Notes: a model not told the origin generated them from the sequence alone. A DNA stretch of 64,000 nucleotides from CALBTQ01 sp036725605 (GCA_036725605.1 DAIMDW010000025.1:1-64000); one strand, 5' to 3'; counted from the stretch's first letter, positions 7,475 to 16,384 are shown. Made by a program: numbers and translations.

Positions 7475-9379
7475 CTACCCGGCACTGTATTCCACAGTGC
7501 TTTCTTGCCCCGAACGGTTCGCCGTGAGCACCTCGACCACGGCGAACCCCTCTTCGTTAAAAACAATGCGGCCGCGCTGGTCGAGAAAGCTTTGCCACAA
7601 CTCGGCCTGCGTGTCGCTTAATTCGTGTTCGACAAAATGTTGGTTGACCAGCAGGTGCGTGAAGCCGTCGAGCAACAGGCTGCGCGCGAGGTAATCGGCC
7701 GAATCGCTGGTGTCCAGGTAATTGAGAAACACCCGCTCGTCCATGAAGCTTTCCGCAAAAAACGGCCGGTCGAAATAGTAGCCGAAGTTGCCCGTTTTCA
7801 CGCACAGGACATTCACCTCGGGGTGCGTTTGCTCGTTGATGAACCGGATGGCGTTGTAGCCGGGCACGTGCTCGGCGAGAAATTCATCTTCCGTTTGCAG
7901 CCCGAACAGCGGTCGGTAGGCCCCCAGGCGGAGCGTTTCCTTTCCCAGAGCATAGGCGTTGTAGGCCAGTCCGAGAATCAACAGCGCGATCATCGCCGGG
8001 CGGGCGATCGAGCGCAGGTGGTCGGCGACCGCCAGGCGGTGGATCGTCACGGCGGCCACGACAATCACCAGCAGATGCGGCGCCAGGTAAAAACGCATCT
8101 GATGTGTGTGCAGCGCAAAGAAGGCCAAGGCCAACACAGTCGCATAACCCAGGCCGGGCAACAGGCGCAGCTTGTGTCGTTGCCGCCACCAGACCGGACT
8201 CGCCGCCGCCGCGACCAAAAACAGCAAAACGAACGGTCCAAGCACGCCGTCGAAATTCAGGCTGTCGAAACGGCCGGAGAAAGCCAGGCGCAACGGCAGC
8301 AGGAGCATGTCCAACCACGAGCGTCCGCCGCCGAAGCTGTCGAGATAGCGCCCGAACAGCACGGCCATCTCGCCGTTCCACTCCACGCCGCCGAACCATT
8401 GATAGGCGTAAGGGAAGACGGGATTGCCCAGCACCAGCCAATTGCTGATCAGCCAGAAAACGGCCGGCGCGGTCATCAGGCAACAGAGGATGACCGCCGA
8501 AATCGATTCGCGCAGGTTGATCCGGCGCACGCGGAGGATCAGCAGGAACAGCAACAGCATTAGCAGAATCCCGCCGGAATACTTTAATGCCAACAGCCAG
8601 CCGCCCAGCAGGCCGACCAGCAGTGCGGGGGTGCGTTCGTCGTCGGGCTCGATGACGGCCAGGGCGATCAACGCGCCCACCAGCGCCAGGTTCATCGCCG
8701 GTTCGACGTAGCCGCCGCCGGCGAACACGATCGCCGCGGGCAGCGTGGCGAAACCCAGTCCGCCGACGAACGCGGTGAAACGATCGAAACGCCAGGCAAG
8801 CAGCGAATACAGGCCGATCGCCGCGGCAAGCTGTTGCACGACCGGCAGCATCTGCGCGGCGCGGTCCCCGGCGCGGTCGAGCATCAGAACGGTCAGCACC
8901 TCCTGCCCCTTGGGAAACGCCGCATAGAAATAGCCGCCGAAATAAGCGATGCGTTGCGCCTGCAAATACAACTTGGGCAACGCCAGGTGCATCGTCAGCG
9001 CCTCGCGCATCACCGGCGGCGCCAGCGCCGTGACGATCGCGGGCAGATAAAACAGACCGAGCAACGTCAGGTACAAACCGTCGCCGGCGGTGATCGTCGG
9101 CCACAGTCGCCGCCGCGCGATTTCCCGATAGCCGTGCGCGAGCATCGCCGCCGCGCCGAGCAGCAACAGCGCGCCCATCCAGAGTTTGTCGAGCAGGCCC
9201 AGCCAGCCCAAAAAAAGCATCAGGTAGGAATACAGGGCGCAGCCCAGGGCGAAGGCGGTAACGTGGCGCAGGGTCGGCGTCGGGAAATCGTCGAGCCAAC
9301 GGCGAAAGAGCACGCCGCCGAGCCCCCAACACAGCAGGACGAAGATGACGGCGAACAACGCTTGCGGCAGATGAATCAT
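7475..9379 (-). CDS. polytopic membrane protein, GT-C glycosyltransferase-like
   Basis: The protein has 634 residues, with about a dozen hydrophobic segments in the first 480 and a soluble C-terminal domain of about 120. After the second or third membrane helix comes a loop APPVMREALTMHLALPKLYL, resembling the DALxYHLxxPKxYL loop that follows the acidic catalytic motif in bacterial GT-C/PMT-like glycosyltransferases; here the usual Asp is Glu. Such enzymes transfer sugars from lipid-linked donors at the periplasmic face. The substrate is unknown. It converges with the preceding gene with only six bases between the stops. Start by ATG at 9379 with a weak ribosome binding site. Confidence 0.6.
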   Translation of the reverse strand: MIHLPQALFAVIFVLLCWGLGGVLFRRWLDDFPTPTLRHVTAFALGCALYSYLMLFLGWLGLLDKLWMGALLLLGAAAMLAHGYREIARRRLWPTITAGDGLYLTLLGLFYLPAIVTALAPPVMREALTMHLALPKLYLQAQRIAYFGGYFYAAFPKGQEVLTVLMLDRAGDRAAQMLPVVQQLAAAIGLYSLLAWRFDRFTAFVGGLGFATLPAAIVFAGGGYVEPAMNLALVGALIALAVIEPDDERTPALLVGLLGGWLLALKYSGGILLMLLLFLLILRVRRINLRESISAVILCCLMTAPAVFWLISNWLVLGNPVFPYAYQWFGGVEWNGEMAVLFGRYLDSFGGGRSWLDMLLLPLRLAFSGRFDSLNFDGVLGPFVLLFLVAAAASPVWWRQRHKLRLLPGLGYATVLALAFFALHTHQMRFYLAPHLLVIVVAAVTIHRLAVADHLRSIARPAMIALLILGLAYNAYALGKETLRLGAYRPLFGLQTEDEFLAEHVPGYNAIRFINEQTHPEVNVLCVKTGNFGYYFDRPFFAESFMDERVFLNYLDTSDSADYLARSLLLDGFTHLLVNQHFVEHELSDTQAELWQSFLDQRGRIVFNEEGFAVVEVLTANRSGQESTVEYSAG

Positions 9380-9508
9380 CGTTCGATTTATACCGGAAAT
9401 CCGCTTTGCCTTCTATGCAGAATCGATCAATTAAGTTAAGAAGATTTTTACCGGAGAAAATTCGCCGCGCGCGTTTCAAGGTTTTAATCGGCGCGGCAGG
9501 GAGGTTTC

Positions 9509-11674
9509 ATGAAAGTCGGATCGTCCCGCTTTTGGCTGTTGTTGTTGCTGTGCGCCGCTTTGCTGCTGTCCGTCGGTTGTCAGGCCGACGACGACGATGA
9601 CGACAACGATGACCATACCGCGCCTGCCGACGATGACGATGACGACGACACGACCGGCCCGTCGACAACGTCCGTGATTTTGGTGCTGCCCGCCGACGCG
9701 GATAATTCATTGCGGCTGGCGGTCGCCGACGCGCAAGCGCTGCTCAGCGAGGCGTTCGGGCAGCAGATATCGTCGGTCACGACCTTGCCGCAGCAACCGG
9801 CCGGTATGCCGATCGTCATTCTGGAAGACACGTCCCTGCCCGCCGAGTCCTTCCGCCTGCAAACGCGCGAGTATAAGGGCGCGGCGGCGATCGTGATCGA
9901 GGGCGCGGACGAGCGCGGCCGGCAGTACGGCCTGTATCATCTGCTGGAAACGATGGGCTTCGGCTTTTATCATCCGGAGCAGATTTACATCCCCACGTTG
10001 ACCGCGGCGGACGTGCCGACCGATCTGAACGTCGTCGAGACGCCCGATTGGGGGCGGCGCGGCTTTCACATCCACACGATGCACCCGCTGGAAGCCACCG
10101 AATTTCTCATGCGCGACAACGAGGAGTATCTGGAATACGCGAAGCATCTGATCGACTGGCTGGTGCGCAACAAGCAGAACTACTTCCAATTCGAGCTGCT
10201 GCGCACGGTCGACTACGACGCCACCCTCGCCCACTTCAACGCGATCGTCGCTTATGCCCACGAACGCAAGGTCGACGCGGGGCTGGTCGTGTCCTGGGTT
10301 TTCCAGCAACAGAAGGCCTGGAAGATCGTCCCCAACCTGCGCGGCGAATACAAAGAGGAAATGCAGGCCAACATCGACCAACTGATGCAGGCGCCCTGGG
10401 ATCACCTCAATCTCGAAATGGGCAGCAGCGAATTCACCGAGGTCAAAGACACCATTCAGGTCGCCTGGATGAACAATACGGTCGAATATCTGCGCGAAAA
10501 ATATCCGAACACGGAAGCGTCGGTGAAAATCCATTGTTCCAGCGGCCAGGTCGCCGAGCATTACAACAACATCAACTTCAATTACCTGGCGCAGGAAGCC
10601 GACGCGGGCTTGGGCGTCTACCCGCACACGGTGATGTACTACGATCTGCAGGGCCCGGCGCCGGCATACGGCAACGAGGATTTCAGCGAACTCTACGAGT
10701 GGATGCTCTCGATCCTGGGCACGCGCAAAATGTACTACTACCCGGAAACGGCCTACTGGTGTTCGTTCGACATTGACGTGCCGTTGTTCTTGCCGGTCTA
10801 CCTGTTCAACCGCTGGAAGGACATCGAGCTGCTGGCCGACAAGGGGTTGGACGGCCACGTGACCTTCACCTCCGGTCACGAGTGGAATTACTGGCTCAAC
10901 GACTGGGTCGTGGCGCGCGCGACGTGGGATTCGACGCTCGACTGGCAGGACATCATCGGCGACTACGCGAACATCTTTGGCGACGCGTCCCCGACGATCA
11001 TGGCGATGGTGCGCGAACTGACGCTGCATCAGGAAGATATGCTCATCGGCTTCGAGCTCGCCTCGTATCTGGCCAGCGCCGATACGTGGGACGAAATCGG
11101 CTACCTGGTCGGCGCGACCACGCACCCCGAACCGATGACCTTCGCCAAGCTGTATGATCAGCCCGGGTGGATCGTGCGCGAGTTCGAGGAGTCGACCCTC
11201 GCGGCGCTGGAACTGATGGCCGACGTGTACGCCGATTTTTACGCGCGGGTCGAGGCGGTGCGGGAGCAAGTGCCCGACAACGCCCTGCCCTGGTACGAGG
11301 AACTGGTCGATTCCTTCCACGTCAACGCGGTACGCGCGGCGCATGTGTACGAGTTGTACGCGGGCGTGTGCGCGCGGCGGCTGCAGGAAACCGGCGACGA
11401 TCCGGACGGCGAAGAGGCCGCGCAGGAGCACTTCGCGCTGGCGAAGGAAATCACCGAGGAGTACCTGGGCGTGATGCGCCGGCGCGAGGCGAACTACCGT
11501 TATCCGCTGTTTTTATCCAGCGGCTGGCGACGGAGTCTAACCTCGTACGACTATCGCTATCTGTGGCAGGCGTCGACGGGCTACTGGTATCACCGCGAGG
11601 AACGGCAGGCGATCGAAAAGAAACTCAGCCCACTGCTGGACAATCTGATCGATCCGATCTGGTTCATGTTTTAG
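9509..11674 (+). CDS. glycoside hydrolase-like lipoprotein with N-terminal Asp stalk
   Basis: The protein has 721 residues, with GGGAGG just before the ATG. A lipoprotein signal peptide ends in lipobox LLSVGC, and the mature protein begins CQADDDDDDNDDH followed by a second Asp run: an acidic linker directly after the lipid anchor. Residues about 50-170 resemble the small N-terminal domain of GH67/GH20 enzymes (GRQYGLYHLLETMGFGFYHPE). The following barrel-like region is rich in aromatic and acidic residues (HLNLEMGSSEFTE, GLGVYPHTVMYYD, SGHEWNYWLNDW) and probably cleaves a polysaccharide. I cannot fix the family or the catalytic pair. A degenerate copy of its last 18 codons lies at 12337-12393. 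Confidence 0.65.
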   Translation: MKVGSSRFWLLLLLCAALLLSVGCQADDDDDDNDDHTAPADDDDDDDTTGPSTTSVILVLPADADNSLRLAVADAQALLSEAFGQQISSVTTLPQQPAGMPIVILEDTSLPAESFRLQTREYKGAAAIVIEGADERGRQYGLYHLLETMGFGFYHPEQIYIPTLTAADVPTDLNVVETPDWGRRGFHIHTMHPLEATEFLMRDNEEYLEYAKHLIDWLVRNKQNYFQFELLRTVDYDATLAHFNAIVAYAHERKVDAGLVVSWVFQQQKAWKIVPNLRGEYKEEMQANIDQLMQAPWDHLNLEMGSSEFTEVKDTIQVAWMNNTVEYLREKYPNTEASVKIHCSSGQVAEHYNNINFNYLAQEADAGLGVYPHTVMYYDLQGPAPAYGNEDFSELYEWMLSILGTRKMYYYPETAYWCSFDIDVPLFLPVYLFNRWKDIELLADKGLDGHVTFTSGHEWNYWLNDWVVARATWDSTLDWQDIIGDYANIFGDASPTIMAMVRELTLHQEDMLIGFELASYLASADTWDEIGYLVGATTHPEPMTFAKLYDQPGWIVREFEESTLAALELMADVYADFYARVEAVREQVPDNALPWYEELVDSFHVNAVRAAHVYELYAGVCARRLQETGDDPDGEEAAQEHFALAKEITEEYLGVMRRREANYRYPLFLSSGWRRSLTSYDYRYLWQASTGYWYHREERQAIEKKLSPLLDNLIDPIWFMF

Positions 11675-11858
11675 CGGGAAAAATTCCGACTTCCATACAC
11701 CTTGTTTTTTATTTCGTAGGTGCTTGAGATTACCAGATGGCGATTTCGATTTAGGGTGTCCCGAGAAGAAAACCCGGCGAAATCGAACAACGTTGAAATG
11801 ATTTTCCGTGCAGGATCTTCAAGCCCGCAGGGCGCAGGTCAGTAGCGAAGGGCGTCAG

Positions 11859-11984
11859 AGACTGTCGATAAATGCGCCGATAGGCGACAAACAGCCCCAT
11901 CAGGGGCGATAGAGGGTAGCCCGACCCGTAAGCGTCGGGCATTTTTCCCCAAGCTCTACACCAAAACGAGAAAATCGACAGTCT
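11859..11984 (+). mobile_element. 126-bp MITE-like element with 11-bp inverted repeats and 6-bp target duplication
   Basis: AGACTGTCGAT at 11859-11869 is the exact reverse complement of ATCGACAGTCT at 11974-11984. CGTCAG flanks the element directly on both sides (11853-11858 and 11985-11990), consistent with a 6-bp target-site duplication. The element is far too short to encode a transposase, so it would be moved in trans. It contains a terminator-like hairpin (11919-11946). Confidence 0.75.
11919..11946 (+). terminator. terminator-like hairpin inside the MITE-like element
   Basis: GCCCGAC (11919-11925) pairs with GTCGGGC (11934-11940) and is followed by ATTTTT. Position and shape suit a rightward rho-independent terminator, possibly serving the upstream glycosidase-like gene. 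Confidence 0.55.
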
Positions 11985-12216
11985 CGTCAGCCAACGTTGA
12001 AACGGATCTATGCGCCGGCTCTTCAAGCCCGCAGGGCGCAGGTTAGTAGCGAAGGGCGCAGCCAATGTTGAAATGGATCTATGCGCCGGCTCTTCAAGCC
12101 CGCAGGGCGCAGGTTAGTAGCGAAGGGCGTCAGCCCTGGTATCAGCTGGAGCAAATTCAAGCAAACCCCTGAAGGGGGTGCAGGTAAGCTCGTTGATGCG
12201 AATTAGCGAAGATTCC

Positions 12217-12310
12217 TCCGCCCCTCCGGGGCTTATCGCCTTTGGGCCGCCCGCAATTTCCAGGGCTATCGCCCTTCGCTACTGACCATCCGCCCCTCCG
12301 GGGCTTATCG
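12217..12310 (-). repeat. 22-bp direct repeats 72 bp apart, opposite-orientation copy of the array
   Basis: TCCGCCCCTCCGGGGCTTAT plus CG occurs at 12217-12238 and again at 12289-12310. Between them, CGCCCTTCGCTACTGACC (12270-12287) is the exact reverse complement of 11838-11855 in the first ~70-bp unit. This is therefore an inverted block of the same repeat family. No gene is seen here. Confidence 0.75.
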
Positions 12311-12336
12311 GCTCCGGGTGTCCCAATTCGGAAGTC

Positions 12337-12393
12337 AGGAAACTCAGCCCGCTGCCGGACAACATCATCGATCCGCTCCGGTTCATGTTCTAA
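12337..12393 (+). pseudogene. 3' remnant of a lost paralogue of the glycosidase-like lipoprotein
   Basis: Read in frame, this segment encodes RKLSPLPDNIIDPLRFMF and a stop. It aligns end to end with the last 18 codons plus stop of the gene at 9509-11674 (KKLSPLLDNLIDPIWFMF); I count about 47 of 57 identical bases, and both are followed by a CGGGAAAAA-type stretch. The rest of the gene is absent; the repeat cluster lies where it should be. A tandem duplicate has probably been deleted except for its 3' tip. Confidence 0.75.
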
Positions 12394-12403
12394 CGGGAAA
12401 AAA

Positions 12404-13567
12404 TCATTCCGGTTTGGGCTGCACGGCAACGGCCAATCCGTGCAGGGTGTCGAGCGGATCGGACTGCGCAAAGATCATGCGGTAGTTTTGCGCATCGAGC
12501 CGCACCACGCTGGGCGCGTACTCGCTGTAGATCATGTAGTCGGTCAGCCCGGGCAAAGACAGCGGGAATTTCTCGCCGAGGATCGGGTTGATGGAATCGT
12601 CGGCCTTCTCCCAATCCATGCCGTCGAAGCTGCCCGCGTAGCCGATGCTCACGTCGGAGAACACCGGATCGCCCGGGCGGTTGCCGGTGTAGTAGAGGCG
12701 GTAGACGTCGCGATCGACCGGATGATCGACGCGGATGAACGGACTGGCGACCCAACCGTACACTTCGTTGTCGGGGTCGTAGCCTTCCCACGGCTGCGAG
12801 GCGGTGAGCATCGGGCGCACGGCGGGCGAATCGTCGACGCCGTTGCGGCCCTGATTGTCTTGCTTGATCCAGACCAGACCGTCGTCGCTGCGCGCGTAAC
12901 CGATCGCCCGGCCCGCGTGCTGCGCCAGTTCCGGCCCGCCGGCGTCGCCGCCGGAATAGAACATTTTATATTGCCCGCCCTTCACCAGGATCGCCGGCGC
13001 GGCGACCAGGCCTTCTTCCCAATCCTGATCCGGTTGAAGAATCGGATTGCCGTCGTGCTTGACCCAGGTGAGGCCGTCTTCGCTGCCCGCGTAGCCGATG
13101 CCCGCGCCGTAACCGCCGGTGTACCACATCTGGAAGCGCCCGCCGCGATAGACAACGCTGGGCGCGCCCACCGCGTTGCCTTCCCACGCCTGCGAGGGCT
13201 CGAGCACCGGTAGGTCGTCGTTGAGGATTTCCCAGGAAAAACCGTCGTCGCTGACGGCCGCGTGAATCGTGCTGCCGACGATTTGTTTTTCGCCGTCGAC
13301 GAATTTGTACTCGATCACTTCGTAAAACAGGTAATGCAGGTCGCCGACGAGCAGGTAGCTGGGCTCGACGAGCCGGTGCAAATCGTCGCCGAACAGCACG
13401 TAGGGCTGCACGAGTTCGGTGTCGGGGTCCATGTCGATCTTGTACCAGGTGGCCACGCCGGCGACGGGTACGCCGGTCAGCGAGCCGAACAGGTCGACGT
13501 TCTGGCCGCATCCGCAGACCAGCAGCACGAACGCGGCGGCGATGGCGAAGCGGCGAATGCTCATCAT
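12404..13567 (-). CDS. beta-propeller lipoprotein, GH43/GH130-like repeats
   Basis: The protein has 387 residues. The start overlaps the stop of the upstream gene by one base (TGATGATGA; ATG at 13567 or 13564), implying translational coupling. The signal peptide ends in FVLLVCGC, a lipobox-like end. The body contains recurring blades of the type GYAGSEDGLTWVKHDGNPIL, GYARSDDGLVW and GYAGSFDGMDWEK, each with S/D-DG-x-x-W and a preceding MWYTGG or MFYSGG strand. This pattern is typical of five-bladed propellers of glycosidase clans such as GH43, GH32 and GH130. Catalytic residues cannot be assigned. It is the third gene of the operon with two FadL-family porins, so it may bind or process a ligand before or after uptake. 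Confidence 0.7.
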   Translation of the reverse strand: MMSIRRFAIAAAFVLLVCGCGQNVDLFGSLTGVPVAGVATWYKIDMDPDTELVQPYVLFGDDLHRLVEPSYLLVGDLHYLFYEVIEYKFVDGEKQIVGSTIHAAVSDDGFSWEILNDDLPVLEPSQAWEGNAVGAPSVVYRGGRFQMWYTGGYGAGIGYAGSEDGLTWVKHDGNPILQPDQDWEEGLVAAPAILVKGGQYKMFYSGGDAGGPELAQHAGRAIGYARSDDGLVWIKQDNQGRNGVDDSPAVRPMLTASQPWEGYDPDNEVYGWVASPFIRVDHPVDRDVYRLYYTGNRPGDPVFSDVSIGYAGSFDGMDWEKADDSINPILGEKFPLSLPGLTDYMIYSEYAPSVVRLDAQNYRMIFAQSDPLDTLHGLAVAVQPKPE

Positions 13568-14877
13568 CAGAACCCCAACGTCAAAGAGGCGCCGATATTG
13601 TACCAGCTTTGCTCAAATTCAATGTCGCCGATCGTGCTGGTGGCGTACTCTTTGTGATACGTGCGCGGTTGGCTGTAATGATATTGGAAAAAGCCGTCGA
13701 CCGCCAGCTTGTCGGGCAAGTGTTTCCAGAGGCGGAAGGCCTTGCCGCCCAGGCCGGCGGACATGACGTGCGTGTCGGCGTCCAGGTAGTTGTTGATGTA
13801 CTTCTGCTCGGGCACCGGCGTCGGACGGAACCGATAACCGCCGCGCACCGCCGCTTCCCATGCATCGTTTTTGATCGGCAGGTACTCGATACCGATCGAG
13901 GGCGTCCAGGTGTCGTCGAAGCCCGGATCGGCGGGCGGCGGCGCCGGCTGCGTCGGGAACACGTCGGCCAGACCGCCGCTGACGTACACGACGCCGTAGG
14001 GCGCGTCGCTGCTCATTTCCGACCATTCGGCGTAGGTGAGATTCATGCTGATCACCCACTGCTCGGTGGGCAGGAACGCCACGCCAAATTCGTAAGCGCG
14101 CGGCGAGAAGTGGCAGTTGGTTTCGGCGATGATGTCCATCTGCGTCTTGCGGATCAGGTCGACCTCGCTGCCGTCGAACACCTCGATCGGCGGCACGGTG
14201 AGGATGTTGGGCAGCGAGAGGGTCATTTCGACTTTGTCGCGGAACATGAAGCCGGCCTGCAACCAGGGCAGCGGCTTGGTCCACACGCCGACCAGCGCGG
14301 CGTAGTTGGGTTTGAGCTTGCTGACTTCGCCGCCTTCGCTGGGTTCTTTTTCCTTGATGGTGAATTCGACGCTGCCGTATTCGGTGGCCAGCACGTTCAC
14401 GCCGCCGCCCACCGACAGCCAGTCGAACACCTCGACGCCCACGCCGCCCATGACGGTGAACACGTGGTTGGCGTTGTGCGTGAACGGATTGTGCGGTTGC
14501 TCGATCGGCAGCACGAGGAAGCGCATCGCATGATCGTCCGGGATGAACAAGTTCAGGCCCAACGCGACCTGATGGTCGAAAATCTTGGTGGCGATGATCG
14601 CCCCGGCGTTGGAGCCGCGATGCTGGTCGATGTCCTGCGAAACGCCGTTGATCAACAGCTCCGGCTGCGCGTAGCTGTACATGATCTCGGCCTGCAGGCG
14701 ATGCACCTGGGTGATCGCGCCGATGTTGTAATACACGCCGGCGGCGTCGTTGCCCAGCGCCGTGTACGCGCCGCCCAACGCGATGGCCCGCGCGCCGGTG
14801 CCGAAGATGTCGAAGGATCCCGCCCACGCCTGACCGGCGAGCAGCAAAACCAGCAAAATGGGCAACAACCTACGCAT
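13567..14877 (-). CDS. FadL/OmpP1-family outer-membrane protein (second of two)
   Basis: The protein has 436 residues. The ATG at 14877 lies four bases after the upstream stop; a TTG at 14895 would overlap the upstream gene. A signal peptide (MRRLLPILLVLLLAGQAWA) is followed by GTGARAIALGGAYTALGNDAAGVYYN, the hatch-like N terminus typical of FadL/OMPP1 hydrophobic-substrate channels. Alternating amphipathic strands continue to the terminal LTLGF, with the aromatic C terminus of a beta-barrel. FadL proteins move long-chain fatty acids or hydrocarbons across the outer membrane. It is paired with a close family member upstream. Confidence 0.82.
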   Translation of the reverse strand: MRRLLPILLVLLLAGQAWAGSFDIFGTGARAIALGGAYTALGNDAAGVYYNIGAITQVHRLQAEIMYSYAQPELLINGVSQDIDQHRGSNAGAIIATKIFDHQVALGLNLFIPDDHAMRFLVLPIEQPHNPFTHNANHVFTVMGGVGVEVFDWLSVGGGVNVLATEYGSVEFTIKEKEPSEGGEVSKLKPNYAALVGVWTKPLPWLQAGFMFRDKVEMTLSLPNILTVPPIEVFDGSEVDLIRKTQMDIIAETNCHFSPRAYEFGVAFLPTEQWVISMNLTYAEWSEMSSDAPYGVVYVSGGLADVFPTQPAPPPADPGFDDTWTPSIGIEYLPIKNDAWEAAVRGGYRFRPTPVPEQKYINNYLDADTHVMSAGLGGKAFRLWKHLPDKLAVDGFFQYHYSQPRTYHKEYATSTIGDIEFEQSWYNIGASLTLGF

Positions 14878-14881
14878 CGGT

Positions 14882-16255
14882 TTACTCGTAATCAAATTGC
14901 GTGCTCAACGACAGACCGAACGAATACAACCATCCCTCCATACCGATTTTCGGATAGCCGGGATTGGACGGATCGACGTCGTCGTTTTTGTATGACACGC
15001 GCCGGGTCAAATATTGCACCTGCCCGACCGTGTCGATTTTGATGGGCGCGTTGAAACGGAAATCGCCCACGCCTTTCCAGGTCAGGCCGTAAGACAGCGC
15101 GCCGACGTGCCGGTCGCTGTCGAGTTGGTTCGTGTAACCGGTCTGCGGCGGCACCGGCGACGGATCGATCTGATAGCCGCCGCGCAGGAACATGTCGACG
15201 TCGGCGTGCCGATAAATGTCGAACTCCGCGCCGGCCTTGCCGGTGACGGTATCGTGGAACTTCGGCGGATGCGCCACCGAATCGGTGAACTCGATGGGGA
15301 TGATCGGAATGGACACGTCGTTTTTGATGATCAGGTGCGGGTCCGGAAATTCCGACCACTCGTTGAACGCCACGTCGGCTTCGACGCGCCAGCGGCCGCC
15401 GTCGTAGGACACCGCGCCGATGTACTGACGCGGCAAGAACAGGCTTTTGGCGGCAAAGCTGACGATAAAGGGAATATCGCCGAGCGCCGCGCTGATCGGA
15501 ATGAGGTAGTCGGTGTATTGCTGATCGCGGTAGACGAAGCCGAAGCCCCACCCACGCATCGAATCCCAATGCTTGCCGGGGCGAAACAGCACACTGGCGA
15601 TCGGGAAGTAGACCATCACCAGTTCTTCCCCGACCTTGGTCTGCACCGCGCCGCTGGGATCGATGTAGGCGTAGATTTCGCCTTTGGTGTCCACGAACGA
15701 CTGCACGCCGCCGCCGATGGCCAGGCCCTCGGTGATCTTGACGCCCAGGGTGGGAATCATCACCGAGCTGCGGTTGGCGTTGCCCAGCAGAATCAGCGTC
15801 GGGTCGGTCGGCGCATCCACGCCCATGCGAATCAGCATGCCCTCGGGCATGAAGCCGGCGAAGCCGAAGGCCAGCCGATCTTTGAAGATGCCGTCGCGGA
15901 ACGGCAGCGGCAAATTCGCGCCGTAGAGCATGCCCCGCGTCGCGCCGAGGGATATTTCATCGATGCCGATCGCGTTGATCGACGAGTCGCCGATGAAATA
16001 TCCGAAACCGACCGAGGGCTGCGTCTGGAACGCGGTGCCGGCGGGATTGTAAAACGGCGCGGCCCAGTCGTCGGCGATGGCGGTCATCGCGTTGCCCATG
16101 CCCATGCCGCGCGGCGAGAATCCGAAGGTATAGAGGATATCGGCGTGCGCCGTGCCGATCATCGTCAACAGAAACGCGACGATCAGCGCGACGCCAAGTC
16201 GGCCATGTCGAATGCGGGATTTTGTAGAAACAACAGACAACAACGATGCGCCCAA
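14882..16255 (-). CDS. FadL/OmpP1-family outer-membrane protein (first of two)
   Basis: The protein has about 457 residues from a TTG at 16255. No ATG precedes the signal sequence, and nearby TTG codons are alternatives, so the start is uncertain. The signal peptide (LGVALIVAFLLTMIGTAHA) leads into FSPRGMGMGNAMTAIADDW and FYNPAG, the FadL N-terminal pattern. The ending SLSTQFDYE lacks the usual terminal Phe or Trp but is strand-like. First gene of a three-gene coupled operon with the second FadL and the propeller lipoprotein. It probably imports or exports a hydrophobic substrate; the substrate cannot be read from sequence. Confidence 0.8.
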   Translation of the reverse strand: MGASLLSVVSTKSRIRHGRLGVALIVAFLLTMIGTAHADILYTFGFSPRGMGMGNAMTAIADDWAAPFYNPAGTAFQTQPSVGFGYFIGDSSINAIGIDEISLGATRGMLYGANLPLPFRDGIFKDRLAFGFAGFMPEGMLIRMGVDAPTDPTLILLGNANRSSVMIPTLGVKITEGLAIGGGVQSFVDTKGEIYAYIDPSGAVQTKVGEELVMVYFPIASVLFRPGKHWDSMRGWGFGFVYRDQQYTDYLIPISAALGDIPFIVSFAAKSLFLPRQYIGAVSYDGGRWRVEADVAFNEWSEFPDPHLIIKNDVSIPIIPIEFTDSVAHPPKFHDTVTGKAGAEFDIYRHADVDMFLRGGYQIDPSPVPPQTGYTNQLDSDRHVGALSYGLTWKGVGDFRFNAPIKIDTVGQVQYLTRRVSYKNDDVDPSNPGYPKIGMEGWLYSFGLSLSTQFDYE

Positions 16256-16384
16256 TCTCTGCTGCCTAACTGTAACGTGTTCAGGCTTAAAACAACCAAT
16301 AACGAAAGCAGTGGGACTTTAACACAAAAGTCATGAACCATTCAAGATTGAATTATTCACAAAAAATATTGTGACACAGCCAAA

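Larger units (their letters stand above)
11788..12133 (+). repeat. three tandem ~70-bp repeats, interrupted by a MITE-like element
   Basis: Units at 11788-11858, 11992-12061 and 12063-12133 share CAAYGTTGAAAYGGATCTATG and TTCAAGCCCGCAGGGCGCAGG, then TAGCGAAGGGCG. Units 2 and 3 are nearly identical; unit 1 is more diverged at its left end. Removing 11859-11990 makes units 1 and 2 adjacent, so the intervening element is a later insertion. No protein is supported in any frame. Confidence 0.85.

Noticed and set aside
11751..12471. Small minus-strand frames across the repeat cluster
   Set aside because: They read through repeat units and the MITE terminal repeats, lack ribosome binding sites and show the same peptide (FATNLRPAGLK) only because the DNA repeats.
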